DNA from: Actinoplanes auranticolor
GTDB taxonomy: Bacteria; Actinomycetota; Actinomycetes; Mycobacteriales; Micromonosporaceae
NCBI RefSeq assembly: GCF_018332655.1
Contig: NZ_BOQL01000032.1
Span: 62,001 to 126,000 of the forward strand
Length of the DNA: 64,000 bases
Reading direction: 5' to 3'
The notes under the pieces are model-generated. The model worked only from the letters and a program-made list of their open reading frames with translations, searched no databases and had not been told where the DNA came from. Below are positions 1 to 8,566 of the stretch, one piece after another (the stretch's first letter is position 1; each line of letters starts with the position of its first letter). The position numbers and the translations under genes are program-made.

Positions 1-1020
1 CGCAGGCCGGTGATGCTGATCAGCGATCTGGTCTCCGCCGCCCTGGTGATCAGCGTGCCGGTCGCCGCCTGGGCCGGCGCTCTGACCATGGCCCACCTGC
101 TGACCGTCACCCTGCTGCTGGGCGCGGCCACGGTGTTCTTCAGCGTGGCGTGGGCGGCGTACCTGCCGGCCGCGTTCGACAAGGATGACCTGGTCGGGGC
201 CAATTCCGCGCTGCAGAGCACCGAGTCCGCCGCGCAGGTGGCCGGCCCGGCGGCGGGCGGCCTGCTCGTCGCCGCGGTGAGCGCCGTCGCCGGCCTGGTG
301 CTGGACGCGGTGAGCTTCCTGGTGTCGGCCTTCGCTCTGTGGCGCATCCGCCGCGCCGAGCGGCGCCCGGCACCCACCGCGCGGGTCAGCATCCGCGCCG
401 ACATCGCCGTGGGCGCCCGCTGGCTGCTCCGCGACAAGTACCTGCGGAACCAGACCCTCTACGGCGCGGCCGCGAACCTGTGGCTGACCGGCATCAACGC
501 GATCGCCGTGGTCTTCCTGGTGCGCGAGCTCGGGGTCAGCACCACCACCGTCGGTCTGCTGTTCGCGGCGGTGAGCCTCGGTGGGGTCGGTGCCGCGTCG
601 CTGACCCCCCGGCTGGTCCGCCGGCTCGGCGGTGCGCGGGCGCTGGTGGCCTGCAAGACCTTCGGTGGGGTGGCCTCGGTGCTCATCCCCTTCGCCCAGC
701 CGGGTCCGGGCCTGCTCATGTTCGTCGCCGGAATGCTCGGCGTCGCCGCCGGTGCCATCGCCGGCAACGTGATCGGCGCGAGCTTCCGGCAGGCGTACTG
801 CCCGCCCGCGCTGTTCGGCCGGGTGCTGACCAGCATGCAGTTCGTCAACTTCGGCGCGATCCCGGTCGGGGCCGTCCTGGGTGGCGCCCTGGCGGGCCCG
901 CTCGGCACCCGCTACGCGATCATGGTGATGGCGATCGGGTACGCCGCCAGCGGCCTGATCCTCGTGCTCGGCCCGTTGCGTGGCCGCCGGGACCTGCCGG
1001 CCGCCGCGGCCCCAGCTTGA
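1..1020 (+). CDS. MFS transporter, 5' end outside the window (partial)
   Basis: C-terminal 339 residues of a major facilitator exporter of the MFS_3 (EntS-like) type. The reading frame is open from base 1 and begins with Arg-Arg-Pro-Val-Met-Leu, which resembles the cytoplasmic loop after the first two helices, so the true start lies upstream. About nine hydrophobic segments are visible, separated by a basic central loop (about residues 115-125, rich in Arg). The product would export a small molecule by proton antiport; the substrate cannot be read from sequence. The gene converges on the acyltransferase gene and the two share a strong hairpin terminator. Confidence 0.85.
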   Translation, partial: RRPVMLISDLVSAALVISVPVAAWAGALTMAHLLTVTLLLGAATVFFSVAWAAYLPAAFDKDDLVGANSALQSTESAAQVAGPAAGGLLVAAVSAVAGLVLDAVSFLVSAFALWRIRRAERRPAPTARVSIRADIAVGARWLLRDKYLRNQTLYGAAANLWLTGINAIAVVFLVRELGVSTTTVGLLFAAVSLGGVGAASLTPRLVRRLGGARALVACKTFGGVASVLIPFAQPGPGLLMFVAGMLGVAAGAIAGNVIGASFRQAYCPPALFGRVLTSMQFVNFGAIPVGAVLGGALAGPLGTRYAIMVMAIGYAASGLILVLGPLRGRRDLPAAAAPA

Positions 1021-1056
1021 GAGCGGGCCCGCCACCGGACGGTAGCGGGCCCGCTC
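1021..1056. terminator. Bidirectional hairpin terminator
   Basis: Perfect 12-bp stem (1021-1032 with 1045-1056, arm GAGCGGGCCCGC) with a 12-base loop. It begins directly after the MFS stop codon and lies 13 bases from the convergent acyltransferase stop. Confidence 0.75.
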
Positions 1057-1068
1057 ATTCCCAGCAGC

Positions 1069-2169
1069 TCAGACGGCCGCCGGCGCGGGGGCATGCGCCG
1101 GAGCCAGGGGCTGCTGAAGTCCGCGCCGCCGGACGAACGGGGAGACACGCGGCGGCCGGCGGGCCGCGATGTCCTCGACCCAGCCGAGGGTGAGCACGAT
1201 GACCGCGAGCGCGGCCAGCGCGATGGTGAAGTCGACGGCGCTCTCCAGGCCCTGGGTGGGGATCCGCCACAGCTTCAGCGGGTCGAAGAGGAAGACCGCG
1301 ACGGTGATGGCCACGTTGTGCCACAGGTAGATCGTCACCGCCCGGTTGTTCACCATCGACACGAAACCGTCCAGCGGCCGGACCCGGGCGAGCCAGTCCA
1401 TCCGCGGCGCCCAGCGCAGCAGAGCGAGCACAAAACCGATGGAGAAGACGGCGTACGCGACCGGCAGGCCGGTGAGGTCCGTCCCGGTGTCGCCGGGATG
1501 CAGGTACGCCCAGCCGAGACCGCCCGCGACACACGCGGCGGCCAGGCCCAGCACCACTGCCGGCCGGAGCTTGGCCAGATCGCCCTCGCGGTGGGCGAAG
1601 CCGAGGATCCAGCACGAGCCGAAGGCCAGCACGTTCTGCACCACCCAGCCGGCGGTCGTGCCGAAGGTGTCCGGGTAGGCGGTCAGCAGCATCAGCCCGA
1701 ACAGCGGCAGCAGCACGGTCGGCAGGTTCCACCGGCGGTAGAGGCTCAGCAGCACCGGCGACAGCAGGACCAGCCACAGGTAGGTGACCAGGTACCAGAG
1801 CACCCCCGCGGCCGGGTAGCCGAACTCACTGGCCGGCGGGTCCGCGACGGGCAGGACCCAGAGCAGCAGGTGCGGCCAGGACGGCCGGTCCGGCCAGCCG
1901 CGCTGGATCATCAGCGGTACGAGGATCAGCGCCATCACCCACAGCGCGGGCAGCAACCGGCGCACCCGGCTCCGCACGGCGCGGGCCGCGGACCGGTCGA
2001 GCGACTTGACCATGAGCGAGCCGCCGAGCGCGAACATGACCCCCATCGAGGGGAAGACCAGTTCAAGCGCGGCGAGCGGGAAGGCGTGGAACAACACCAC
2101 CCGGATGATGGCGACAGCACGCAGAGTATCGAAGTACCGATCCCGACCGGCGGTGATGGTGTCCGACAC
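1069..2169 (-). CDS. Acyltransferase family 3 membrane protein
   Basis: About 366 residues, integral membrane acyltransferase (acyltransferase_3 family), which transfers acyl groups to sugars or other envelope/antibiotic substrates. The family start is visible near the N-terminus: an Arg (in FDTLRAVAII) followed about 11 residues later by a His (VLFHAF), the conserved Arg/His pair. About ten hydrophobic helices follow. The frame stays open another 128 codons upstream to 2553, but that part is low in family character and overlaps the divergent LacI gene, so I chose the GTG at 2169, four bases after GGAGG. Substrate unknown. The divergent LacI gene may control it. Confidence 0.75.
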   Translation of the reverse strand: MSDTITAGRDRYFDTLRAVAIIRVVLFHAFPLAALELVFPSMGVMFALGGSLMVKSLDRSAARAVRSRVRRLLPALWVMALILVPLMIQRGWPDRPSWPHLLLWVLPVADPPASEFGYPAAGVLWYLVTYLWLVLLSPVLLSLYRRWNLPTVLLPLFGLMLLTAYPDTFGTTAGWVVQNVLAFGSCWILGFAHREGDLAKLRPAVVLGLAAACVAGGLGWAYLHPGDTGTDLTGLPVAYAVFSIGFVLALLRWAPRMDWLARVRPLDGFVSMVNNRAVTIYLWHNVAITVAVFLFDPLKLWRIPTQGLESAVDFTIALAALAVIVLTLGWVEDIAARRPPRVSPFVRRRGLQQPLAPAHAPAPAAV

Positions 2170-2407
2170 AACGCCTCCAACAGGTACTATTCCCTCCCGA
2201 CCTCGGAGCCGGAGACTACAGACAGTAGTGATTTTGCGGATCTCCACAGCGGCCCGAACGGCTGGTTCCGCGGCGCCGATCCGCTCGTACGGGCCGGGCC
2301 GGTCGGCGCGTGCCGGGCCGGCCGGACCCGCCGGTGCCGATGTCATAATTGCCGCCTGAGCCGCCTGCTCGTCCGGCTCACCGCTCTCGCCGACAGTTCG
2401 GAGCACC

Positions 2408-3448
2408 ATGCCCGCATCCCGGTCCGCCGCCGGCGCCGTCGACGAATCGACCGCCCGCCGGCCGACGCTCACCCAGGTGGCCGCCCTGGCCGGGGTCAGC
2501 CTCAAGACGGCGTCACGGGCGCTGAACAGTGAGCCGAACGTGGCCGAGGACACCGGCCGCCGGGTCCGTGACGCCGCGGACCAGCTCGGCTACCGGCTCA
2601 ACGGCATCGCTCGTGAGCTGCGCCGGGGTGCCACCTCGGCGCTGGTGGCGCTGATCAGCGGCGACCTGACCAACCCGTTCTACTCGGCCGTGGCCAGCGG
2701 GATCGAGCGCGAGCTGCGCCAGCACGGGCTGCAGCTGGTGACGGCCAACAACGACGAGGACCCGACCCTGGAACGGGAGCTGATCGACACGTTCCTCGAG
2801 CGGCGGGTACGGGCCCTGCTGATCGTGCCGAGCGCGGACCGCCACGAGTACCTGGCCATCGAGGGCAGCCGCGGTGTGCCGTTCGTCTTCCTGGACCGGC
2901 CACCGGACGGCATCGACGCCGACGTCGTGGTCATCGACAACGCGGGCGGCGCGCGGGCCGGCGCCGAGCATCTGCTGCGCGGCGGCCACCGGCGCATCGC
3001 CCTGGTCGCCGACCTGGCCCGGACGGTGCCGCAGCGCAAGCGCATCGAGGGTTTCCGGGCGGCGATGAACGCGGCCGGCAACAACGAGTGGGAGCGTTAT
3101 CTGCGCACCGACGTGCACGACGTGCGCCGGGCCGAGGAGACGGTCCGCGAGCTGCTGGCCCTCGATCCGGCGCCCACCGCGCTGTTCACCACGAACAACC
3201 GGCTGACCACGGGCGCGCTGCGGGCACTCAAGAACCGGCCGGATCCGCCCGCGCTGATCGGCTTCGACGACTTCGACCTGGCCGAGGTCATCGGCACGAC
3301 CGTGGTGGCCCACGACGCGGTGGCGATGGGCCGGGAGGCGGCCCGGCTGGCGCACGAGCGGATCAGCGGCCACTCCGGCCCGGCCCGCTCGATCGTCATC
3401 TCGACCTCGGTCATCGCCCGCGGCAGCGGCGAACGCCCGCCCGGCTGA
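2408..3448 (+). CDS. LacI family transcriptional regulator
   Basis: 346 residues. The N-terminal helix-turn-helix (about residues 19-65; TLTQVAALAGVS followed by KTASRALN) is intact, followed by the periplasmic-binding-protein-like effector domain (residues 75-340). It should repress or activate sugar-use genes and release DNA on binding a sugar. It is divergent from the acyltransferase gene across a 238-bp intergenic region in which I see only a short inverted repeat, ACTAC-N5-GTAGT at 2215-2229, a weak operator candidate. Its ligand and regulon are not shown by sequence; the GH92 genes downstream with LacI-type palindromes are possible targets. Confidence 0.85.
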   Translation: MPASRSAAGAVDESTARRPTLTQVAALAGVSLKTASRALNSEPNVAEDTGRRVRDAADQLGYRLNGIARELRRGATSALVALISGDLTNPFYSAVASGIERELRQHGLQLVTANNDEDPTLERELIDTFLERRVRALLIVPSADRHEYLAIEGSRGVPFVFLDRPPDGIDADVVVIDNAGGARAGAEHLLRGGHRRIALVADLARTVPQRKRIEGFRAAMNAAGNNEWERYLRTDVHDVRRAEETVRELLALDPAPTALFTTNNRLTTGALRALKNRPDPPALIGFDDFDLAEVIGTTVVAHDAVAMGREAARLAHERISGHSGPARSIVISTSVIARGSGERPPG

Positions 3449-3532
3449 CTCGGTTCACCGCAGTCACCCTGCGGTGGTGGCCCGGATGATCGTCATCCTG
3501 CGCTGGTGATGCGGCGGACCCGGCGGCTCCCC

Positions 3533-3538
3533 TAGAGT
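3533..3538 (+). promoter_or_regulatory. -10 box of a leaderless promoter
   Basis: TAGAGT followed by exactly seven bases and the GTG at 3546. This spacing puts transcription start at or next to the start codon, and it argues for GTG 3546 over GTG 3537. Confidence 0.5.
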
Positions 3539-3545
3539 GCTGCTT

Positions 3546-3899
3546 GTGACGTTGGAGATCGAGCGGACGCCGCTGTCGCGCGTCGACGTCGGGCTCCCGT
3601 CGGCGGGTGAGCTGCGCGCCGAGCGCCGGGCCGCCCGGGTCCGCACCGAGGTCGCGCTGAAGGTCACTCTCGTCACCCTGATCTGGCTGGTCTCCGTGTC
3701 GCTGCTGGTCGGCTGGGGCGTCACCGGGCCCGAACGGCAGCCGGGCACCCTGTTGCTGGCCGCGCTGACCGCGGTCGTGCTGCCGTTCGTCGGCGCCGTC
3801 ATCGCCACCCGGCACGGCCAGTTCTTCCTCGGCGGCGTGTACGTGGTGCTGACCCTGGCCATGGTGCTTCCCGCCCTGAGCCTGGTCCGGGCAGGATGA
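3546..3899 (+). CDS. Small membrane protein of unknown function
   Basis: 117 residues. A polar, Arg-rich N-terminus (about residues 1-40) is followed by three hydrophobic segments (about 42-60, 70-92 and 95-115), so it is probably a three-helix inner-membrane protein. I do not recognise a named family. It ends 4 bases before the LigD-type polymerase ATG, so the two are probably co-transcribed. The start was chosen from the -10 box seven bases upstream; GTG 3537 in the same frame is an alternative that adds three residues. Confidence 0.55.
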   Translation: MTLEIERTPLSRVDVGLPSAGELRAERRAARVRTEVALKVTLVTLIWLVSVSLLVGWGVTGPERQPGTLLLAALTAVVLPFVGAVIATRHGQFFLGGVYVVLTLAMVLPALSLVRAG

Positions 3900-3903
3900 G
3901 GCC

Positions 3904-4863
3904 ATGGCGGACAAAGAGGAACGGGCCGGCGTACCCCTGACGAACCTGGACCAGGAGCTCTTCCCCGGTGCCGGGGCGACGAAGCGGGACCTGGTCGACT
4001 ACCTGGACGCGGTCCGCGATCCGGTCCTCGCCGTGCTGCGCGACCGGCCGCTGTCGGTCATCCGGGTGCTGCGCGGGCAGGACAAGTTCATGCAGAAGAA
4101 CCTGCCGAAATACACGCCGGAATGGGTGCCCCGGACCGCCGTGTGGGCCGAGGCGTCGCACCGCGAGGTGCAGTACGCCCTCTGCAACGACCGCCGCACG
4201 CTGCTCTGGTTCGCCAACCAGCGCGCGGTCGAGTACCACCCCACGCTCATGACCGTGGCCGACCGCGACCGCCCGACCCACCTGATCATGGACCTGGATC
4301 CGCCCGAGGGTGCCGGCTTCGATGTGGTGGTCCGCGCGGCCCACCTGGTTCGCCGGGCGCTGGCGGACGCAGGCATGGCGGGTGCGGTGAAGACCAGCGG
4401 GTCCAAGGGTGTGCACATCTTCGTGCCGCTCGACGGCAGCGCGGCGACCGTGGACGTGGCCGCCGCGACTCGGGCCGTCGCTGCCCGCGCCGAGCGCCTC
4501 GATCCGGAGCTGGCGACGACGGCGTTCATCCGCGAGGACCGGCACGGCAAGGTGTTCCTCGACGCGACCCGTTCGGGTGGCGCGAGCGTGGTGGCGGCGT
4601 ACAGCCCGCGGGTGCGGCCGGGGCTGCCGGTGTCGTTCCCGGTGGGCTGGGACGTGCTCGACGACGTCACCCCGGCCGACTTCACCGTACGGACGGCGCC
4701 GGAGCTGCTGAACGGCAGTGACCCGTGGGCGGCGCACATGCCGCAGCCGCAGCCGCTCGATCCGGGGCTGGTCGCCGAGGGGCACACCATCCCGGTCGCC
4801 CGGGTGGCCGCCATGCACGAGGGCAAGCGCCGTGCCCGCGCGAAGCGCGAAGTCGAGGGTTGA
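3904..4863 (+). CDS. Stand-alone LigD-type primase/polymerase domain protein
   Basis: 319 residues matching the polymerase (PolDom, archaeo-eukaryotic primase superfamily) domain of LigD, without nuclease or ligase domains. Visible motifs: DLDPP with metal-binding Asp130 and Asp132, SGSKGVH at 165-171, and a third Asp near 220 (KVFLD). The family adds nucleotides or ribonucleotides at DNA ends and gaps in end joining or gap repair. No ku or ligD gene is seen in this window, so it is either a partner of a LigD encoded elsewhere or acts alone, as the PolD-type paralogues of mycobacteria do. ATG chosen; the preceding membrane protein gene ends four bases earlier. Confidence 0.85.
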   Translation: MADKEERAGVPLTNLDQELFPGAGATKRDLVDYLDAVRDPVLAVLRDRPLSVIRVLRGQDKFMQKNLPKYTPEWVPRTAVWAEASHREVQYALCNDRRTLLWFANQRAVEYHPTLMTVADRDRPTHLIMDLDPPEGAGFDVVVRAAHLVRRALADAGMAGAVKTSGSKGVHIFVPLDGSAATVDVAAATRAVAARAERLDPELATTAFIREDRHGKVFLDATRSGGASVVAAYSPRVRPGLPVSFPVGWDVLDDVTPADFTVRTAPELLNGSDPWAAHMPQPQPLDPGLVAEGHTIPVARVAAMHEGKRRARAKREVEG

Positions 4864-4914
4864 CGTCAAGTCGAGTTGAGGATTTAGCGTCGTCGCGACG
4901 AAGGGAGTTCGATC

Positions 4915-5745
4915 GTGACGACGCTGGTTACGGGGGCCACCGGGAACACCGGCCGGCACGTGGTGGCCGAGCTGATCCGCCGGGGGGACCGCGTCCGGGC
5001 ACTCACGCGGAATCCGGCTGCGGCCGCGGAGCGGCTGCCCGCCGGGGTGGAGTTGGTGGCCGGAACGCACACGGCACCGGAGAGCTTGGACGCCGCCCTC
5101 GATGGCGTCAGCCGGTTGCACATCACGGTGACGGCGGGGCTGGCCGAGGCCGGGCCCGAGCTGGTGCGGCGGGCGGTTGATGCGGGTGTACGGCGCATCA
5201 CCGTGGTGTGGGGCGGCTGGGTGGGACCGGTCGAGCAGGCGGTGGCGGACTCGGGTGTGGAGTGGACACGGCTGGAACCGCAGGAGTTCATGTCCAACAC
5301 GTTGACGTGGATCGACTCGGTCCGGGCCGAGGGGATCGTGCGCGAGCCGTACGACCTGCCCAGCGCGCTCGTGCACGAGGCCGACATCGGGGCGGTGGCG
5401 GCAGTCGCGCTGCTCAGAGACGGCCATGCGGGGCGCGCCTACAACCTCACCGGGCCCGAATCGCTGACCCCGCGTGAGCGGATCTCGATCCTGTCCCGGG
5501 AGATCGGCCGTGACATCGTCTTCGTCCCGATCACCCACCAACAGGCCGTGGACAGGCTGACGGCCACCGGCGTGTCACGGGCGGACGCCGAATATGTCAT
5601 CGGCTGGTACGCCGATTCCAGCGAGGCCGCCACGACCGTCGTCGACACCGTCGAGCAGGTGACCGGCCGCCCGGCGCGCACCTTCGCACAGTGGGTGGCC
5701 GAGCACGCGGAACGCTTCCACGCTCCCCGGGTCAAGGCCGGCTAG
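4915..5745 (+). CDS. NmrA-like NAD(P)-binding protein (atypical SDR)
   Basis: 276 residues. Rossmann motif at the extreme N-terminus (VTGATGNTGRHV, a GxxGxxG variant of atypical short-chain dehydrogenases), then the NmrA-like body. The usual catalytic Tyr-x3-Lys is not evident, as in sensor-type or quinone-oxidoreductase-like members, so it may reduce quinones or act as a redox-sensing protein. GTG start with a purine-rich GAAGGGAG ribosome site upstream. It is followed by a compact hairpin at 5747-5762 and a convergent SMI1-type gene. Confidence 0.75.
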   Translation: MTTLVTGATGNTGRHVVAELIRRGDRVRALTRNPAAAAERLPAGVELVAGTHTAPESLDAALDGVSRLHITVTAGLAEAGPELVRRAVDAGVRRITVVWGGWVGPVEQAVADSGVEWTRLEPQEFMSNTLTWIDSVRAEGIVREPYDLPSALVHEADIGAVAAVALLRDGHAGRAYNLTGPESLTPRERISILSREIGRDIVFVPITHQQAVDRLTATGVSRADAEYVIGWYADSSEAATTVVDTVEQVTGRPARTFAQWVAEHAERFHAPRVKAG

Positions 5746-5746
5746 G

Positions 5747-5762
5747 CCCCCGACGCCGGGGG
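5747..5762. terminator. Short hairpin between convergent genes
   Basis: CCCCCG stem with a four-base loop and CGGGGG, filling the gap between the stop codons of the NmrA-like gene and the SMI1-type gene. Likely bidirectional. Confidence 0.55.
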
Positions 5763-6305
5763 TCAGGCCACGAGGTCGCGCCAGAAGGCGACGGTGGGGC
5801 GGCCGGCGTTCAGGGGCTCGTCGCCGAACTCGTGGCGGATGTAGGTCGTCAGGTCGGCCCCGTAGCTGGTGATGTCGGTCTGCATCACCGACAGCACCGG
5901 ATGCCCGGCGGTGCCCCGGCCCGCGGGCAGATAGCGGTGGGAGTAGACCGGCACGAGCCGCGGGACGGTCATCAGGAAGCGGCGGGCAACCGTGACGGCG
6001 TCGGCGTTCCCGGCCGGTTGCGGACCCCAGCCCTCGTACCAGAAGCCGTTCTCGGCGACGTCGAAGAGCACGCCCTCGACCGGCATGGCGAGCCGCTCGC
6101 GGAGCCGGCTGCGGTCGCCGTCCCGCCAGTCCGGCCAGCCCCGCCCGAACGGCAGGCCGGCGGCCAGGAAGGCGCGGTGGTCGTCGGCGAACGAGAAGCC
6201 GAACTCCTGCTCCACGCCGGCCAGCTCGGACTCGGTGAGCCCGGGGCGGACCGGGAAACGGCCGTAGGCGGCGAGCACGGCGGCGGCGGTGCCTTCGTCG
6301 ATCAC
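5763..6305 (-). CDS. SMI1/KNR4 (SUKH superfamily) protein
   Basis: 180 residues. The N-terminal part has the SMI1/KNR4 pattern (LTESELAGVEQEFGFSF, then FLAAGLPFG and a run of Trp/Gly around WPDWRDGD). The middle has the GVLFDV...NGFWYEGWG and LVPVYSHRYLP signatures seen in actinobacterial single-domain members. SUKH proteins are often immunity proteins against toxins, but no toxin gene is next to it, so the role here is open. Start GTG at 6305 is supported by a TAGGCT -10 box seven bases upstream on the minus strand. Confidence 0.75.
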   Translation of the reverse strand: MIDEGTAAAVLAAYGRFPVRPGLTESELAGVEQEFGFSFADDHRAFLAAGLPFGRGWPDWRDGDRSRLRERLAMPVEGVLFDVAENGFWYEGWGPQPAGNADAVTVARRFLMTVPRLVPVYSHRYLPAGRGTAGHPVLSVMQTDITSYGADLTTYIRHEFGDEPLNAGRPTVAFWRDLVA

Positions 6306-6312
6306 GCGGGTC

Positions 6313-6318
6313 AGCCTA
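6313..6318 (-). promoter_or_regulatory. -10 box of a leaderless promoter for the SMI1-type gene
   Basis: On the minus strand TAGGCT is followed by seven bases and the GTG start at 6305. Confidence 0.45.
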
Positions 6319-6423
6319 GGGCGACATACGGCGATCGGTGTAGCCCCGTACTCGAACGGAGTCGGCGGCAGAGACGGCGCCGGGACGACGCGGGCGGGCC
6401 CTCGCCGAGCCTAATTTTCCCCC

Positions 6424-6645
6424 ATGACCGAGACCGTGAGACAGCAACTGTGCCTGATCGCAGCGGGGACGGGTGCGCTGACCGCACTCGTCGCGCTGGA
6501 CGTCGTGGCGGGACCGAGACTGGGGATCGCCGACCATGAGACGCTCATCTCGTTGACCCGGCGGCTCGCCCTGTGGATGACGGCGGCCTGCTTGAGCTTC
6601 GTGGCGCTGCGGCCGCTGCGACCGACCGTGCGGACAGGACGGTGA
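6424..6645 (+). CDS. Small two-helix membrane protein upstream of the sensor kinase
   Basis: 73 residues with two hydrophobic segments (about 8-30 and 48-64) and an Arg-rich C-terminus. No named family recognised. A TAATTT -10 box six bases before the ATG suggests a leaderless transcript. Its TGA overlaps the ATG of the histidine kinase gene (TGATG at 6643-6647), so translation is coupled and it is probably the first gene of the two-component operon, perhaps an accessory sensor. Confidence 0.55.
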   Translation: MTETVRQQLCLIAAGTGALTALVALDVVAGPRLGIADHETLISLTRRLALWMTAACLSFVALRPLRPTVRTGR

Positions 6646-7763
6646 TGACCATGCCGCGCTCGCTGCCCTGGGTGGCCGCCGCCCTGACCCTGGTCGGCGT
6701 CCCCGCCGGGCTCGCCGTCACCGGCGGCAACCTGCAGGATGTCATGACCGCCACCATCGGGGTGTGGCTGGCCATGCTGATGCTGGTCGTCCGGCGGTGG
6801 CCGCTGACCGTCCTGATCGTCTCCGTGCTGACCGTCGTGGCCTGGCGCTCGTCGGACCTGATCGGCAGCGGCTGGGCCTGGCCCGCCACGGCGGCGTTCG
6901 CCGCGCTGGCCCTCGCCGGGCGGCTGCGCACGGCCGTCGTGGCCGGGGCGCTCACCCTGTGGTACGGCCTGGCCTGGGACGCCTTCGTCGAGCAGTACGA
7001 CTCCGACCGGGTCCTGGGCCAGCTCGGCGGGGAGGCGCTGTGGCTGGCCGCGGTGCTCGCCGCCGCCTCGGCGTACCGCAGCACCCGCCGCTGGCAGGAC
7101 GCGGTCGCCGCCCGGCTGGAACAGTCGTTGCACGAGCAGGAGCTGCAGGCGCTGCGGCGGCGGGCCGAGGAACGCGTCGGTATCGCCCGCGACCTGCACG
7201 ACGTGGTCTCGCACACGCTCGCCGTGGTCGGTGTGCACCTCAACGTGGCGCTGGACGCCTTCGACGAGGAGCCGGAGGAGGCCCGCGACGCGTTGCGGCT
7301 GGCCCAGGACGTCCGGGGCCGGGCGATGAGCGACCTGAAGTCGCTGGTGGACGTGCTGCGCGAGGGCAACCGGATCGAGACCCCGGCCGCCGGGCTGGAG
7401 GGCTTGGCCGGGCTCACCGACCAGGTCCGGGCGGCCGGGATCGAGGTGACCGTCACCGAGCTGGGCGAACGCGCCGAGGTGCCGGCGCCGGTCGCGACGG
7501 CGGTCTACCGCGTGGTGCAGGAGGCGCTGACGAACACAGTGCGCCACGCCCGGGCCACCAGGGTGACGGTGACGCTGGACTACACCCCGGCGAGCGTGAC
7601 GGTGGAGGTCACCGACGACGGTGCCGGCGAGGCGACGGGTACGCAGGGTCACGGGATCATGGGGATGCGCGAACGGGTCGCGGCGCTGGGCGGCGCCCTG
7701 ACCGCGGGGCCCGGACCGGCCGGCGGCTTCACCGTCCGCGCGATGCTCCCGGTCGCGGCCTGA
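6645..7763 (+). CDS. NarL-type sensor histidine kinase
   Basis: 372 residues. Four to five hydrophobic segments at the N-terminus (about residues 1-150) form the membrane sensor, followed by a short coiled-coil and the HisKA_3 dimerisation domain with phosphorylated His185 (ARDLHDVVSH), then an HATPase_c domain with N and G boxes (EALTNTVRHA; TDDGAG; GHGIMGMRERV). It autophosphorylates on ATP and passes phosphate to the response regulator that begins 2 bases after its stop. The frame is open further upstream, but the overlap with the preceding small gene argues for ATG 6645 (GTG 6642 and ATG 6651 are alternatives). Signal unknown. Confidence 0.88.
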   Translation: MTMPRSLPWVAAALTLVGVPAGLAVTGGNLQDVMTATIGVWLAMLMLVVRRWPLTVLIVSVLTVVAWRSSDLIGSGWAWPATAAFAALALAGRLRTAVVAGALTLWYGLAWDAFVEQYDSDRVLGQLGGEALWLAAVLAAASAYRSTRRWQDAVAARLEQSLHEQELQALRRRAEERVGIARDLHDVVSHTLAVVGVHLNVALDAFDEEPEEARDALRLAQDVRGRAMSDLKSLVDVLREGNRIETPAAGLEGLAGLTDQVRAAGIEVTVTELGERAEVPAPVATAVYRVVQEALTNTVRHARATRVTVTLDYTPASVTVEVTDDGAGEATGTQGHGIMGMRERVAALGGALTAGPGPAGGFTVRAMLPVAA

Positions 7764-7764
7764 C

Positions 7765-8424
7765 ATGCCCGTCTCCGTGTTGCTCGCCGACGACCAGCAC
7801 CTGGTCCGGGCCGGCTTCCGCAGCCTGCTCAAACGCGACCGGGAGATCGTGATCGCCGGCGAGGCGGCCACCGGGGACGAGGCCGTGCGGACCGCTCGGG
7901 CGCTGCGCCCGGACGTGGTGCTGATGGACATCCGGATGCCCGGGCTGGACGGGATCGCCGCCACCCGGCGGATCATGGCGGATCCGGAGCTGCGGGACTG
8001 CCGGGTGATCATCCTGACCACGTTCGAGACCGACGAGTACGTGTTCGCGGCGCTGGAGGCGGGAGCGAGCGGCTTCCTCACCAAGGAGATCGACCCGGAC
8101 GGGCTGCGGCACGCCGTCCGGGTGGTGGCGGCCGGCGAGGCGCTGCTCTCCCCCAGCGTCACCCGGCGCGTGATCAAGCAGTTCGCGCACCGGCCGGCCC
8201 CGGCGCCGGCCGGTGGCGCGCGGCTGGCCACGCTGACCAGCCGGGAGCGGGAGGTGGTTACCCTGGTCGCCTCGGGACTGTCCAACGAGGACATCGCGCG
8301 GGAGCTGGTGATCAGTCCGCTGACCGCGAAGACCCACATCACCCGGGCGATCACCAAGCTGGGCGTCCGGGACCGGGTGCAGCTGGCGATCCTCGCGTAC
8401 GAGGAAGGGCTGGTGGGCCGCTGA
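7765..8424 (+). CDS. NarL/FixJ family response regulator
   Basis: 219 residues. Receiver domain (1-120) with acidic pocket at Asp9/Asp10, phosphoacceptor Asp55 (LMDIRMPG), Thr near 85 and Lys107. C-terminal LuxR-type helix-turn-helix (about 150-215; LTSREREVV, GLSNEDIARELVIS, TAKTHITR). Partner of the kinase just upstream. It ends 142 bp before a secreted GH92 gene on the same strand, but that gene has its own palindrome, so co-regulation is not assumed. Confidence 0.9.
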   Translation: MPVSVLLADDQHLVRAGFRSLLKRDREIVIAGEAATGDEAVRTARALRPDVVLMDIRMPGLDGIAATRRIMADPELRDCRVIILTTFETDEYVFAALEAGASGFLTKEIDPDGLRHAVRVVAAGEALLSPSVTRRVIKQFAHRPAPAPAGGARLATLTSREREVVTLVASGLSNEDIARELVISPLTAKTHITRAITKLGVRDRVQLAILAYEEGLVGR

Positions 8425-8465
8425 TGCGCCGGATCGTGCTGGAGCGCCGGCCGGCGGGGTTGCGC

Positions 8466-8479
8466 TGACATCGATGTCA
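8466..8479. promoter_or_regulatory. LacI-type operator in front of the first GH92 gene
   Basis: Perfect 14-bp palindrome TGACATCGATGTCA, 87 bases before the GH92 start. It shares the pattern TGACA(W)CG(W)TGTCA with the palindrome in front of the second GH92 gene at 16953-16970. A central CG step in an even palindrome is typical of LacI-family operators. Confidence 0.6.
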
Positions 8480-8566
8480 ATCGGGTGCCGCCGAACCCTT
8501 GCGGATCGAGGAACTTGCACGTGACGATGTGTCGCGAATGTTTCACGGCCCCGAGAAGGAGACGGC

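Noticed and set aside
5763..6305. SMI1/KNR4 gene as immunity protein of a toxin system
   Set aside because: No toxin, polymorphic C-terminus or secretion gene lies next to it, so a toxin-immunity role is not supported here.
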